A DNA stretch of 64,000 bases, from NCBI RefSeq assembly GCF_024300625.1, contig NZ_CP101322.1, forward strand, positions 2,803,992-2,867,991, read 5' to 3'. Positions 28,459 to 38,090 of this stretch are shown here, one piece after another. The stretch is from Halovivax gelatinilyticus (GTDB lineage: Archaea > Halobacteriota > Halobacteria > Halobacteriales > Natrialbaceae). A program made the position numbers and the translations under genes. The stretch's first letter is position 1, and each line of letters begins with the position of its first letter. The notes under the pieces were generated by a model. That model had not been told where the DNA came from. It saw only the letters and a program-made list of their open reading frames with translations, and did not search any database.

Positions 28459-29097
28459 TCACTCCGGCCGGGACGCGCTGACGCGTCCATCGGTCGTCTG
28501 CAGGGTGAATCCAACATCGGTGAGATACGTACGTGCGCGTCCGTCTCCGTGGGTGAGCACTTCGACCAGGTCGGCCGGTTCGTCGACGTCCGTCGCGAGT
28601 CGAAAGGAGTCGACGACGCACACGTCGGCTCCGACGGTGGCGGCGATCTCGCGGTGATCGAGGTACGATGTCCCGTGGTAGTCGACGCGAAACCCTGGGT
28701 GTCGAGAGACGAACGCGTTGGTTCCACCACCTCGACCGGGTGCGATGACGACGTCTCCCGGCGTCTCGAACAGCCGTTCGAGCACCGACGGCGTCGCGAT
28801 GGCCAGATCGGCCATGACGACGGCGATCTCCGGCCCTCCATCGGAACCGCGCGCGTCGACGTGGGCCGAGAGCCGCGCGTTCACGGCGTCGGTGAGCGGT
28901 CGCTCGTCGACCGTCACCGGAACGTCGACGTCGATTTGCCCGGTCGAGAGGATGTGCGGATGGTGGCCGGCAGCCTCGATCGCCTCGACGACGTCCGCTG
29001 CCATCGCTCGGGCGAAGTCCCGTCGCTCACGCTCCGAGAGAACCGGTTCCAACCGGCTCTTCGGCGATTCCGTCGAGAACGGGACAAGAACCTCCAT
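28459..29097 (-). CDS. cofC: 2-phospho-L-lactate guanylyltransferase CofC
   Basis: CofC activates 2-phospholactate (or phosphoenolpyruvate) with GTP so that CofD can attach it to FO in F420 synthesis. The 212-residue protein has the nucleotidyltransferase opening 'VPFSTESPKSRLEPVLSERER', the acidic site 'AVVMADLAIATP' and the C-terminal 'APGRGGGTNAF' loop. ATG 29097 begins at MEVLVPF; the longer frame adds 17 residues without family features. cofG follows in the same orientation. Confidence 0.93.
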   Translation of the reverse strand: MEVLVPFSTESPKSRLEPVLSERERRDFARAMAADVVEAIEAAGHHPHILSTGQIDVDVPVTVDERPLTDAVNARLSAHVDARGSDGGPEIAVVMADLAIATPSVLERLFETPGDVVIAPGRGGGTNAFVSRHPGFRVDYHGTSYLDHREIAATVGADVCVVDSFRLATDVDEPADLVEVLTHGDGRARTYLTDVGFTLQTTDGRVSASRPE

Positions 29098-29170
29098 GTG
29101 GACACTTCGTCGATACCGAACCAAAAACGCGTCGTCAGCTACTCGCAACGAGTGCGAATCGCGATCGGAG

Positions 29171-30355
29171 TTAGAACAGGGGCTCGAGGTCGTCTGCGTC
29201 CTCTTCGACGAGTTCTTCTAGGTTTTCCTCGCTCTCGGCCTGGATGTCGTCCATGTTGTCCTGGGCCTCGATGGCGACCTGCTGGAGGCGCTTGATCCGC
29301 GGGACGTTCGTGACGCCCGAGAGCAGGATCGACGCCGAAACCTCGGGGACCGGACGCGGGTAGTCGCCGCCGCGGACTTCCATGCTGCCCGTCTCCTCTT
29401 CGAGCCACTTGCGGCCGCGCTCGATGCCCTTCCGGTTTAGGTGGTTGGAAGGACCGCTGAGAACGAGCAGCGCGCGCTCGGCGCCGTCGATTTCGCAGGG
29501 TAGGGTGAGTCGACCCAGGGCGGCTTTCCGGACGAGACTGGTGATGCGGTTGGTCGTGTTCGCCGCGTCGAGGTCGGTCCCGCTCGGCGAACTGGAGCCG
29601 CCGGTAAAGCGAGAGAGCAGCCCGCCCGTGTTGTTCAGTTCCACCTCTTCGGAGGCGTAGCCGACCGTCGAGACGCCGCCGCCCGAGAGCGTGTTGATGA
29701 TCTCGGACGAGTCGACGACGCTCTCTGCGACCTCCTGGCCGGCCTGCACCTCGCCGGCACCGAAGAGTACGCCGAACCGTCGGACGATCTCCTCGTTGAT
29801 CTGGTCGTAGCCGCCTTCGACGGACTCGCCGGCGCTTCGCCAGGAGTCGTTGTCGAAGACGAGCAGGTTGTCGACCTCGCGGACGAACGTCTGGAACGAG
29901 CGGGCCGCGTTGAGCGTGTAGATGCCACCCTCGTCCGTTCCCGGGAGGACGCCGAGGCCGTACACCGGGATCGTGTAGATCCGTTTTAAGTGCTTTGCGA
30001 GCACCGGCGCGCCGCCTGAGCCGGTTCCGCCGCCCATGCCGGCGACGACCAGGAATGCGTCGACTTCGTGGGTCGGGATCGAGTCGATCGCGTTCTGGAT
30101 CTCGTCGATGTCCTCTTCGGCGACTTCCGCGCCGAGTTCGTTGTCCGCTCCTACGCCGTGTCCTTTCACACGTGCCTGACCGATCAGTACACGGTTTTCT
30201 TGGGGAATTCGGTCGAGGCCGATGAGGTCCGCTTTCGCGGTGTTGACGGCGATCGCCGCGCGGACGATACCGCTGTTCGTTCGATCGTCGTAATCGAGGA
30301 ATCGATCGACGATTTTTCCTCCAGCCTGTCCGAATCCGATCATCGCCAGCTTCAT
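29171..30355 (-). CDS. cetZ: CetZ tubulin-superfamily GTPase
   Basis: A 394-residue tubulin/FtsZ-superfamily protein. It has GQAGGK (9-14) in the nucleotide pocket, the tubulin signature GGGTGSG (108-114) and 'GLGVLPGTDEGGIYTLNAARSFQ' typical of CetZ rather than FtsZ. CetZ1 controls cell shape, rod formation and motility in Haloferax. The N-terminus (MKLAMIGFGQAGGK) and length fit the CetZ1-like group, but the subgroup needs a phylogeny. The acidic C-terminal tail ends in DDLEPLF. It lies 73 bp upstream of cofC in the same direction and might be cotranscribed with it. Confidence 0.95.
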   Translation of the reverse strand: MKLAMIGFGQAGGKIVDRFLDYDDRTNSGIVRAAIAVNTAKADLIGLDRIPQENRVLIGQARVKGHGVGADNELGAEVAEEDIDEIQNAIDSIPTHEVDAFLVVAGMGGGTGSGGAPVLAKHLKRIYTIPVYGLGVLPGTDEGGIYTLNAARSFQTFVREVDNLLVFDNDSWRSAGESVEGGYDQINEEIVRRFGVLFGAGEVQAGQEVAESVVDSSEIINTLSGGGVSTVGYASEEVELNNTGGLLSRFTGGSSSPSGTDLDAANTTNRITSLVRKAALGRLTLPCEIDGAERALLVLSGPSNHLNRKGIERGRKWLEEETGSMEVRGGDYPRPVPEVSASILLSGVTNVPRIKRLQQVAIEAQDNMDDIQAESEENLEELVEEDADDLEPLF

Positions 30356-30399
30356 TGGTTTTCTGGGGGCTCCGTTGGATAGAGACCAGTGGAAAGAAG

Positions 30400-30408
30400 A
30401 ATATAAAC
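30400..30408 (-). promoter_or_regulatory. cetZ TATA-like box
   Basis: On the minus strand GTTTATAT lies about 45-53 bp before the cetZ ATG, so the transcript should carry a short leader of about 20 nt. Confidence 0.45.
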
Positions 30409-30621
30409 TTTGTGTCTGAAAGACTTTCACGTTTGCTGGGGTATCGCCAACAATCGCAAGACGGCGACGTGATAAAATCTAAAATTATCGATCACATCGG
30501 CGGATATATCTCCAGCACTGTCGGTGGTTGAAATAGGTTCGGGGAAAGTAGTGTAGGCTTGAAGAGGGGGTAACTCGCCTTGGGCCGTGCCGATTCCATC
30601 ACCAGCGGCCATTTCTGTCCA

Positions 30622-31530
30622 TCACTCGGCGGCCAGTTCACGACCCTGTTCGGGTGTCTCGAAGTACGTTTTGAGCGTTCGAAGCGAGGCGGGGTCGACA
30701 TCGAACGCTGTGACGTCGTTCGAGGTGACGGTGTTGTCGACCGAGAGCGCTCTGGCTTGCTCCCGACTGAATGGCACGAACGGTATCGGGCCCGCGGCCG
30801 CCAGTCCGATGCGTGAGAGGACTGTCGGAACTGGCACGATCCGGACCGATTGCCCTCTGGCCGCGTAGAACTGTCGGGTGACGTCCGCAAGCGAGCACAC
30901 CTCCGGCCCGCCCAGTTCGTACGTCTCGCCGGCGTGATCGCCGTCGACGCAGTCTGCTAGCATCGGCGCGAGGTCGCCGATCCAGATCGGTTGGAACCGC
31001 ATCGAGCCGCCGCCGGGAAGGGCCGTGACGTACGGCGTCGTCGTCAGCTCGACGAACGAGAGAAACTCGCTCCCCTCGCCGAAGACGACCGACGGTCTGC
31101 AGACGACCGACTCGACGCTGCTCTCCGTGACAACCGCCTCTGCTCGCCCCTTCGCACGAAGGTGAGCGGTCGGCGCGCTGGGATCGGCTCCGAGGCCGCT
31201 CATCTGTACGAACCGACCGACTCCGGCGTCTTCGGCCGCCGAAACCAGCGTCTTGGTGCCCCCGAGGTGGACCGACGCGTGCGTGGCGCCGCGGGGCGTC
31301 TGGAACAGCGGCGATAGCGCGACGAGATTCACGACGGCGTCCACACCGTCGACCGCGTCCGGTATCGAGTCGGGGTCGGTGACGTCGCCTGCGATGGTGT
31401 CGACCGCGTTCGGAAGCGACGTCCCACTCGGATCGCGGGCCATCGCCGTGACGCGGTGGTCGCGTTCTGCCAGCTGTTCACAGAGGGCCGTTCCGATGAA
31501 CCCGGTGCCGCCGGCGACGAGTACGTCCAT
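30622..31530 (-). CDS. NDUFA9/SDR-family NAD(P)-binding protein
   Basis: A 302-residue extended/atypical short-chain dehydrogenase. The dinucleotide motif is GGTGFIG (7-13), followed by 'GDVTDPDSI', 'VVNLVALSP' and 'QMSGLGADPSAP', where the usual YxxxK catalytic pair is altered (LRAKGRAEAVV retains the Lys). This pattern is that of the complex I NDUFA9-like subfamily, thought to bind NADPH structurally or act on quinones and lipids. It is divergent from tmk. Function in this organism is unproven. Confidence 0.85.
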   Translation of the reverse strand: MDVLVAGGTGFIGTALCEQLAERDHRVTAMARDPSGTSLPNAVDTIAGDVTDPDSIPDAVDGVDAVVNLVALSPLFQTPRGATHASVHLGGTKTLVSAAEDAGVGRFVQMSGLGADPSAPTAHLRAKGRAEAVVTESSVESVVCRPSVVFGEGSEFLSFVELTTTPYVTALPGGGSMRFQPIWIGDLAPMLADCVDGDHAGETYELGGPEVCSLADVTRQFYAARGQSVRIVPVPTVLSRIGLAAAGPIPFVPFSREQARALSVDNTVTSNDVTAFDVDPASLRTLKTYFETPEQGRELAAE

Positions 31531-31688
31531 ATCCCTGGTATACGGCGTCGCGCGTGATATACGTTGGTCGAGCGGTCAGTGAAACCTGTGGGCCCGTCGC
31601 TACGAGCGGATCGTGTCGCGTTCGACGCGTTCGCCACGAACGGTTCGCTCTCGACACTTCCTTGTAGTCGCCGGTGTGAGTCGAGACC

Positions 31689-32288
31689 ATGCTGGTCACG
31701 CTCGAGGGCATCGATGGCAGCGGCAAAACGACGGTGTGGGAGGCCCTGCAGGCGGAGTACCCCGAGGCGACGTTCACGCGCGAACCGACGGATTCGTGGT
31801 ACGGCGAGGCCGTCTACCGGTCGATCGAGGACGACGACGCCGATCCGCTCGCCGAACTCTTCTTGTACACGGCCGATCACGCAGACCACCTCACTCGCGT
31901 GATCGAACCCGCGCTCGAACGGGGCGATATCGTCATCTCCGATCGGTACGCCGACTCCCGGTACGCCTATCAGGGGGCGACGCTCGACGGTGAGGTCGTC
32001 AGACCGATGGAGTACGTTCGAGGGATACACACCGCGTTTACGATCGAACCGGATCTCACGCTCTACTTCGACGTCGATCCCGAAACCGGCGCGAGTCGTG
32101 CCGGTGTGACAAACAAGTTCGAGCGGGTGTCGTTTCTCTCGCACGTTCACGAAAATTACGACCGCCTTCGTCAGGCAGAACCGGAGCGGTTCGTCACGAT
32201 CGACGCCTCACAGCCGCCGGAGGACGTCATAGATCGGGTGATCGAGATTATGGACGAGGTCCACCGTTCGATGTCGGATTCGACCTGA
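31689..32288 (+). CDS. tmk: Thymidylate kinase
   Basis: The 199-residue kinase phosphorylates dTMP to dTDP. It has the P-loop GIDGSGKTT (7-15), the TMP-binding '[14 protein letters not shown]', the DR(Y/S) motif in '[12 protein letters not shown]' and a C-terminal lid-like region. Length and motif order are standard. The start at 31689 lies directly on the first strand. Confidence 0.95.
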   Translation: MLVTLEGIDGSGKTTVWEALQAEYPEATFTREPTDSWYGEAVYRSIEDDDADPLAELFLYTADHADHLTRVIEPALERGDIVISDRYADSRYAYQGATLDGEVVRPMEYVRGIHTAFTIEPDLTLYFDVDPETGASRAGVTNKFERVSFLSHVHENYDRLRQAEPERFVTIDASQPPEDVIDRVIEIMDEVHRSMSDST

Positions 32289-32299
32289 GCCGATCGAAC

Positions 32300-32530
32300 T
32301 CAATCCAGCGCGATGTACGTTTTCGTCTCGATGACACCGTCTCGCGTCTGTACGCCCGTCGAGACGGCTTCGAGCACGTCGTAGACTTCGGGGGCGTCGA
32401 CTTCGGCGATGATGTCGAACTCGCCGGCGACGATGTGGGCCCCTTCGACCGACTCCACCTCCGTAATAGACGCCAGGAGCTCTTCCGACGTTCCGGCGGA
32501 GGTCTTTACCATGATGAACGCGTGAACCAT
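32300..32530 (-). CDS. Stand-alone Lrp/AsnC ligand-binding (RAM) protein
   Basis: A 76-residue protein that is only the RAM/ACT-like ligand-binding domain of Lrp/AsnC regulators (AFIMVKTSAGTSEELLASI, AHIVAGEFDIIAEVDAPE, then TKTYIALD), with no DNA-binding helix-turn-helix. Such proteins usually form oligomers and sense amino acids or other small molecules. It is divergent from trkA; a close homologue lies directly after trkA (33373), so both may modulate TrkA or the potassium channel. ATG 32530 matches the paralogue's start. Confidence 0.9.
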   Translation of the reverse strand: MVHAFIMVKTSAGTSEELLASITEVESVEGAHIVAGEFDIIAEVDAPEVYDVLEAVSTGVQTRDGVIETKTYIALD

Positions 32531-32647
32531 CGGGGCTGTGGTACACTGTAACACGACTAAAGTGTTCCCCCGCTCACGGAGACACTTCCATCGATCGAAC
32601 CAGCCGCGTTCTGCCCGCGGATGCCGACTCTGGAGAACGGGGTAACG

Positions 32648-32655
32648 TTATTAAC
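32648..32655 (+). promoter_or_regulatory. trkA TATA-like box
   Basis: TTATTAAC lies 23-30 bp before ATG 32678 and supports that start over the in-frame ATG at 32621. A leaderless trkA message is expected. Confidence 0.5.
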
Positions 32656-32677
32656 GGGTGACGGCGTACCCCTTCGC

Positions 32678-33373
32678 ATGCGGTTTGTTATCGTGGGTGC
32701 TGGTCGAGTCGGATTGCGCACCGCGCGCGTCCTCCGCGAAGAGGGCCACGAGGTGACGCTGATCGAACTGGACGAGCCAACACGCCGACGAGCGGAGGCG
32801 GCCGAGTTCGACGTCGTCGCTGGCGACGGCTCGCGTGAAGAAATTCTCGCGGAGGCGGGGATCGACGACGCCGACGCCGTCGGGGCGCTCACCGGAGACT
32901 TAAACGTCAACTTCGCCGCCTGCATGATCGGTTCACACCGCGGTTGTCGAACGGTCATGCGGATCGACGACGACTACCGCGAGGAGATCTACCGAAAGTA
33001 CGCAGACGAGGTCGACGAGGTGATCTACCCCGAGCGCCTCGGCGCCATCGGCGCGAAGAACGCGCTGCTCGGCGGCACGATACGGGCGATCGCCGACATC
33101 GCCCAGCACCTCCAGATCGTCGAACTCACGATCACGTCCGAGGCGCCGGTCGAGGGCTACACCGTTAGCGAGTTGCAGCTTCCGGCCGACGCCACCGTCC
33201 TCGCGATGAGCAAGGACGGTTCGCCGTTTCAGATACCCGACGCTGACGAGGCGCTCGAAACCGACGACCGGCTAGTAGTTCTCACTGACTTCGCCGTCCT
33301 GGGCGACGTCAGACAGATCGTCGTCGGCGATCCGACGAAACCGCACGCGGTCGGCGCTGGAGGTGTCAACTGA
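32678..33373 (+). CDS. trkA: TrkA-type potassium uptake regulator (RCK domains)
   Basis: A 231-residue RCK/KTN protein. The Rossmann NAD site is GAGRVG (7-12) followed by 'VTLIELDEP' and 'VVAGDGSREEILAEAGIDDADAV', the classic TrkA-N pattern. The C-terminal TrkA-C (RCK_C) domain has 'VEGYTVSELQLPADATV' and 'ALETDDRLVVLTD'. Such proteins gate TrkH/KtrB-type potassium transporters in response to NAD(H) or ATP. No transporter subunit is adjacent. Its stop overlaps the next gene's start by one base (TGATG). Confidence 0.93.
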   Translation: MRFVIVGAGRVGLRTARVLREEGHEVTLIELDEPTRRRAEAAEFDVVAGDGSREEILAEAGIDDADAVGALTGDLNVNFAACMIGSHRGCRTVMRIDDDYREEIYRKYADEVDEVIYPERLGAIGAKNALLGGTIRAIADIAQHLQIVELTITSEAPVEGYTVSELQLPADATVLAMSKDGSPFQIPDADEALETDDRLVVLTDFAVLGDVRQIVVGDPTKPHAVGAGGVN

Positions 33374-33603
33374 TGGTTACTGCGTTCGTCATGATCAAAG
33401 CGAACACCGGCGAGGCGGATCGACTTCAGGAGGAGATCGAGGCGATCGACGGCGTCGTCTCCGCGCACATTGTCGCGGGTGACGTCGATCTAATCGCGAA
33501 GACCGACGTAGCAAATCCGGCAGCGGTCAAGGACATCTCCGCGACCAAAATTCAGGGCATAGACGGTGTCGAAGGGACGCAGACGTACATCGCGATGGGT
33601 TGA
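33373..33603 (+). CDS. Stand-alone Lrp/AsnC ligand-binding (RAM) protein, trkA-coupled
   Basis: A 76-residue RAM domain without a DNA-binding helix, clearly paralogous to the gene at 32300-32530 (AFVMIKANTG, AHIVAGDVDLIAKTDVAN, then TQTYIAMG). Its ATG shares the A of the trkA TGA stop (TGATG), so translation is coupled and the protein is probably made in fixed ratio to TrkA. That argues for a direct accessory role in potassium uptake. No ligand can be inferred from sequence alone. Confidence 0.92.
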   Translation: MVTAFVMIKANTGEADRLQEEIEAIDGVVSAHIVAGDVDLIAKTDVANPAAVKDISATKIQGIDGVEGTQTYIAMG

Positions 33604-33637
33604 ACAGGCGATTGCGATGGGCTAACCGGACTGACCC

Positions 33638-34165
33638 TTACAGCGGTGGCCCACCGCCATCGACGGGTTCCTGCCCTCTCTGTTGTGCGTTCGTCTGTAG
33701 CGACCGCGCCGGGCCTCGGTACTCGTACCCAGGAATGAGTCCTTGCGCGTACGTCCCTTCGACGTACTCGGCGAGCGCTTTCGCGTCAGACACTCCTTCG
33801 GTGGCGTCCCACGCGGTGAAGGCGAGTTTCACCCGAAGCGAGTCGTCGGTTCGTTCGACGACCGGCTCGTCGTGGGTACTGGTTCGGGCGACCGTGAAGG
33901 CGTCCTGAACGTGGCGTTCGAACGTCTCCGCCCAGTCGGTCTCGACGATCTCCGCCACGTGATCGACGGCGGCCGCCGAGAGCGTCGGGACGACGACCGT
34001 CACCTCGAACGCGCCGTCGCGCTCTCCCTCCGCGGCGGTCGCGGTCACCGAAACGTCGAAGACGGTCGTTTCGAGGACGTATCCGTCCGCTCCCGGTTCG
34101 AACGCGTCGTGCGTGTCGAGTGCGCGCTCGACGGCGTCGGCCATTGCGTACTCGTCAGTAGTCAT
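33638..34165 (-). CDS. DUF5813 family protein
   Basis: A 175-residue haloarchaeal protein matching my recollection of the DUF5813 family: 'DAFEPGADGYVLETTVFDVSVTA', then 'VEIVETDWAETFERHV'-like and 'ALAEYVEGTYAQGLIPGYEYRGP' segments. It is probably a small soluble alpha/beta protein; no catalytic motif is evident. It converges on the RAM gene and lies just downstream of hutH on the same strand (about 80 bp), without an obvious link to histidine catabolism. Confidence 0.75.
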   Translation of the reverse strand: MTTDEYAMADAVERALDTHDAFEPGADGYVLETTVFDVSVTATAAEGERDGAFEVTVVVPTLSAAAVDHVAEIVETDWAETFERHVQDAFTVARTSTHDEPVVERTDDSLRVKLAFTAWDATEGVSDAKALAEYVEGTYAQGLIPGYEYRGPARSLQTNAQQRGQEPVDGGGPPL

Positions 34166-34248
34166 CGAGTGAACCGACGGGCCGCGTCGAAAAGTGCGTT
34201 ACGCCGTCGTCGTGCCGATCTGCGAGTGACCGGACACTCGCGTTGGGT

Positions 34249-35853
34249 CTACTCGAGCGCCGAGTCGATGCGGTCGTCCACAGTGCCGTCGGCGATCAAT
34301 TCGGCGACCGCTTCGACGTCGTCGGTCAGCGGCCGGTCGCCGTCGAGCGGGGGGACAACGTCGCGAACGAGATCGTACACCGCACCCGTTCCGCGTCCGT
34401 GTGTCAGCGCGTCGTCGACGTACTCGGCGGCTTCGGCGGCCGTACAGAGTTCCGTCGCGATCACGTGCCGAGCGTTGCCGAGCGCGGTCTTCGCGTGGGC
34501 GGCCGACTGGGCGCTCATACTGACGTGATCTTCCTGTCCGCCAGAGACGGGCGTGTTGTCCATCGATGGCCGCCCCAGCGACCGGTTCTCGTTGACGAGC
34601 GACGCGGCGGTGTACTGAGCGATCATGTAACCCGACTCGACGCCGCTTTCGACCGCCAGAAACGGGGGAAGATGTGGTTCCTGGAGGTTCGGGTTGAGCG
34701 TTCGATCGATGCGTCGCTCGCTGATGGCCGCGAGTTCCGTCAGCGCGGACGTCGCGTAGTCCAGCCGGAGCGCGAGCGGTTCGCCGTGGAAGTTTCCACC
34801 CGAGAGGACGGCCGCTCGATCGGTGCCGCTGGCTCGCGGGTCGGCGTCGTCCGCATCGAAGACGAGCGGGTTGTCCGTCGCGCTGTTGAGTTCTCGCTCG
34901 ACCGCCTCGCGCAGGTGCGAAAGCGCTTCCCGTACGGCCCCGTGGACCTGTGGTTGACACCGAAGCGAGTAGGCGTCCTGTACGCGGTCGCAGTTACGAT
35001 GCGATTCGACGATCTCAGAATCCGCCGTGAGCGCGCGTATCTGTTCGGCGCTCTCTTCGTGTCCCGGATGGGGTCGAACCGCGGTCAATGCGGGGTGTGA
35101 TGGAACCGTCGATCCCATCGTCACTTCGGTCGTGAGTGCGCCGGCTGCGTCGGCAGCCTCAACCGTTCGCTCGGCGTCGACGGTGAGGAGGGCGGCCAGG
35201 CCGACCGTGAGTTGCGTCCCGTTGATGAGAGCGAGTCCTTCTTTCGGCGCGAGCGATAACGGGTCCAGTCCCGCCGTCGCGAGCGCCTCGTCACCGGGGT
35301 GCCGGCGCGTCGCGTTACCGTCTCCGGCGTCGTCGGGTTCGACGATCGCTTCGCCCTCGCCGATCAGGACCAGCGCCATGTGGGCGAGCGGTGCGAGATC
35401 GCCGCTCGCGCCGAGACTGCCCCGCGACCGGACGACCGGGTGGATCCGCTCGTTTAGCATCGTCACGAGGTGGTCGACGACGATCGGTCGCACCCCTGAG
35501 TAGCCCTTCGCGAGCGCGTTCAACCGCGTTACCAGCATCGCGCGGACGGCTTCGCGCTCGAGCGGTTCGCCGGCACCGCTCGCGTGACTCCGGAGGAGAT
35601 TGTGTTGCAGTCGCTCGAGTTCGTCGGGCGGGATCTGTTCGTCGACGAGTTCACCGAACCCGGTGTTGACGCCGTAGACGGGCTCCCCGGAGGCGACGAC
35701 GTCCGCGATTCGTTCGCGCGCGAGTTCGACCCGCTCGCGAGCCTCGTCGGTCACCGTAACCGGGGCGTCGAATCTGGCGACTCGCTCGACGTCCCTCGGC
35801 GTGAGCGTCTCCCCGTCGATCCGGACGGGATCGTTCGATCCGCGTTCACCCAT
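34249..35853 (-). CDS. hutH: Histidine ammonia-lyase
   Basis: HutH removes ammonia from histidine to give urocanate, the first step of the Hut pathway. The 534-residue protein has the Ala149-Ser150-Gly151 triad (GSLGASGDLAPL) that self-condenses into the MIO electrophile, the N-terminal 'YGVNTGFGEL' with the active-site Tyr60, and 'SGNFHGEPLAL'. It is the last gene of hutUGIH; its start overlaps the end of hutI by 8 bp. ATG 35853 begins at MGERGS; an in-frame ATG four codons upstream is also possible. Confidence 0.97.
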   Translation of the reverse strand: MGERGSNDPVRIDGETLTPRDVERVARFDAPVTVTDEARERVELARERIADVVASGEPVYGVNTGFGELVDEQIPPDELERLQHNLLRSHASGAGEPLEREAVRAMLVTRLNALAKGYSGVRPIVVDHLVTMLNERIHPVVRSRGSLGASGDLAPLAHMALVLIGEGEAIVEPDDAGDGNATRRHPGDEALATAGLDPLSLAPKEGLALINGTQLTVGLAALLTVDAERTVEAADAAGALTTEVTMGSTVPSHPALTAVRPHPGHEESAEQIRALTADSEIVESHRNCDRVQDAYSLRCQPQVHGAVREALSHLREAVERELNSATDNPLVFDADDADPRASGTDRAAVLSGGNFHGEPLALRLDYATSALTELAAISERRIDRTLNPNLQEPHLPPFLAVESGVESGYMIAQYTAASLVNENRSLGRPSMDNTPVSGGQEDHVSMSAQSAAHAKTALGNARHVIATELCTAAEAAEYVDDALTHGRGTGAVYDLVRDVVPPLDGDRPLTDDVEAVAELIADGTVDDRIDSALE

Positions 35854-37105
35854 GGACTCGATCACCTCCTTTCAGGACGGTTTCGACGCGGTTGACGCCG
35901 AAACTGTACGGAACGTGAACGTGACTCGGGGCGTCTAACACCAGCGCGTCTCCCGGTGCCCCCGGTCGGAGCGTTCCGGTTTTTGCTGGGACGGGCCCGC
36001 CCGCCCCATCGGTGTGGGTCAGCGCCGCGGCCCCGCCGTGGGTGGCGGCCGCGAGCGCCGATTCGGGGGTCATTTTCATCTTCGAACAGGCGAGCGCGAC
36101 GGTAAACCCCATCGACTGCGAGTGGCAGTTGGGGTTGAAATCGGACGCGAGCGCGACCGTCGCACCCGCCGATTCGAACGTGGCCGGGTCGGCGTAGTCG
36201 GTATCGAGCGAGAAGGCCGCCGCCGGAAGCAACGTGGCGACGACGCCCGCATCCGCCAGCGCCTCGGCATCGTCTTCCGTCGCCTGGAGCAGGTGATCTG
36301 CGCTCGCCGCGCTGACGTCTGCACCCACCCTGGCACCACCGGTGTGAGCGAACTCTTCGGCGTGAATCTTCGGAACCAGCCCGTGGTCGCGACCGGCGGT
36401 GAGGACGCGTCTACTCTGGGCGGGAGTGAAGACGTCCTCCTCGCAAAAGACGTCACAGAACGTGGCGATTCCCTGCTCGGCGACCGCCGGGAGCTGGTCG
36501 TCGATCACGCGTTCGGTGTAACCGGCTGCGTCCTCGTCGTCGGGAATCGCGTGTGCCCCCATGAACGTGGCGACGACGTCGACCGGGTGCGACCGATCCG
36601 CTCGATCGATCGCCTCGAGGAGTCTGAGTTCACTCTCTGTGTCCAGACCGTAGCCCGACTTGACTTCGACCGTCGTCGACCCGTGTTCGAGCGCGACGTC
36701 GAGCTCTGCCTGCAGGTTCGCCAAGAGCTGATCGTCGCTCGCGTCGCGAACCGCTCTCACGGTCCGGAGAATTCCGCCGCCTTCGGCGAGAATCTCCTGA
36801 TAGTCCGCCCCACGCAGTCGAGCGGCGTACTCGTCGGACCGGTCGCCGGCGAAGACGGCGTGAGTGTGTGAGTCGACGAAGCCGGGGATGACGCTCTTTC
36901 CCGCGGCGTCGATCGCCGTCGTCGCGTTCTCCGGCGGGAAATCGGCGATGACCGCCTCCGACGTTCCGACCGACTCGACGACGCCGTCGACGATCGCGAC
37001 TGCGGCGTCTTCGTACCGCTGAAGGCTCTTCGAATCGCCTCCCGACGGCTCGGGGCCGACGACGATCTCCGCCGCGTCGTAGATCACCGCGTCCAGTTCA
37101 GGCAC
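35846..37105 (-). CDS. hutI: Imidazolonepropionase
   Basis: HutI hydrolyses imidazolone propionate to formiminoglutamate, the third Hut step. The 419-residue amidohydrolase has the metal-binding HTH (80-82) in '[15 protein letters not shown]', '[11 protein letters not shown]', '[10 protein letters not shown]' and '[10 protein letters not shown]', all family hallmarks. The start is GTG 37105, which overlaps hutG by 8 bp; the longer open frame is a shadow of hutG. Zinc or iron is the expected cofactor. Confidence 0.95.
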   Translation of the reverse strand: MPELDAVIYDAAEIVVGPEPSGGDSKSLQRYEDAAVAIVDGVVESVGTSEAVIADFPPENATTAIDAAGKSVIPGFVDSHTHAVFAGDRSDEYAARLRGADYQEILAEGGGILRTVRAVRDASDDQLLANLQAELDVALEHGSTTVEVKSGYGLDTESELRLLEAIDRADRSHPVDVVATFMGAHAIPDDEDAAGYTERVIDDQLPAVAEQGIATFCDVFCEEDVFTPAQSRRVLTAGRDHGLVPKIHAEEFAHTGGARVGADVSAASADHLLQATEDDAEALADAGVVATLLPAAAFSLDTDYADPATFESAGATVALASDFNPNCHSQSMGFTVALACSKMKMTPESALAAATHGGAAALTHTDGAGGPVPAKTGTLRPGAPGDALVLDAPSHVHVPYSFGVNRVETVLKGGDRVHG

Positions 37106-38090
37106 GACGGATCCCTCCGTCGTCGGAACCCACCGCGTCTCCGGCACCGTACCCCGCGAGCGCGTGCGCGACCGTTCGGGCCGCCGCGCGGGCGGTTCGG
37201 TCGCCCTCGTCGTGACTCGGGGCACATTCGACGATCTCGAATCCGGCGAGCCGAGTACTAGCACAGACTTCGCGTACGCACGCGAAGAGGTCGGGCGCGC
37301 TGAGGCCACCCGGCGTGGGCGCGCTGACTCCCGGTGCGGCCGGCGCGTCGAGGACGTCGACGTCGACGCTGACGTAGAGGTGATCGACGCCGGAGAGCGC
37401 CCGCTTCGCTCGATCGAGCGCCGCGTGGCGGTCGGTTCCCACCGATTCCGCCGTGACGATCGCTCCGCCCTCGGCCTGGAGCCACTCGACGTAGGTCGAG
37501 GACGTCTCGAAGTGGCGCGCGCCGACCACGGCGTAGGCGTCGAGTCCGCTGTCGATCAGCTGCCGGTATGGCGTCCCGCTCGTCGGTCCATCGATCGGCT
37601 CGCGAACGTCCAGGTGGGCGTCGAAGTTTATCACGCCGACCGACCCTGACTCGAGCAGGGGCGAGACGTTCGCGACGGTGAGCGAGTTGTCCCCGCCGAG
37701 AAAGACCGGCAGCGTATCCGCGTCGTGTACCGTCGCCGTCACCGACTCGGTGAGCGACTGCACCGCGTCGACGTCGTCTCGATCGTCGACCGACACCGAA
37801 TTCGTCGGCCACCGCACGTCGCCGAGGTCGCCGATCGACCCGACCGGGCCCGCCTCGATGTGGTGGCTCTTGACGCCGGCTAGCGCGTCGCGGATCGCCG
37901 CCGGTCCCTCTCGCGCCCCACGACGGCCGATGACTGCGCCGTCGTACGGTTCGCCGAGCAACACCGCGTCGTACGAACCGCACTCGTCGAGCGACGTCCG
38001 TTCGACCACGTCTCCGAACGTCTCGTCGCTCGGATCGGTCGACGGCGAACGCCAGCCGTCTGGATCGGTGATCGCGGCCTCGGCCATCAC
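37098..38090 (-). CDS. hutG: Formimidoylglutamase
   Basis: HutG splits formiminoglutamate into glutamate and formamide, the last Hut step. The 330-residue protein has the arginase-superfamily binuclear manganese motifs: 'LGGDNSLT', '[10 protein letters not shown]' and '[10 protein letters not shown]'. The Met-Met start overlaps the end of hutU by 4 bp (38087-38090), so the operon is translationally coupled. Agmatinase or arginase activity is unlikely given the complete hut context. Confidence 0.94.
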   Translation of the reverse strand: MMAEAAITDPDGWRSPSTDPSDETFGDVVERTSLDECGSYDAVLLGEPYDGAVIGRRGAREGPAAIRDALAGVKSHHIEAGPVGSIGDLGDVRWPTNSVSVDDRDDVDAVQSLTESVTATVHDADTLPVFLGGDNSLTVANVSPLLESGSVGVINFDAHLDVREPIDGPTSGTPYRQLIDSGLDAYAVVGARHFETSSTYVEWLQAEGGAIVTAESVGTDRHAALDRAKRALSGVDHLYVSVDVDVLDAPAAPGVSAPTPGGLSAPDLFACVREVCASTRLAGFEIVECAPSHDEGDRTARAAARTVAHALAGYGAGDAVGSDDGGIRRA

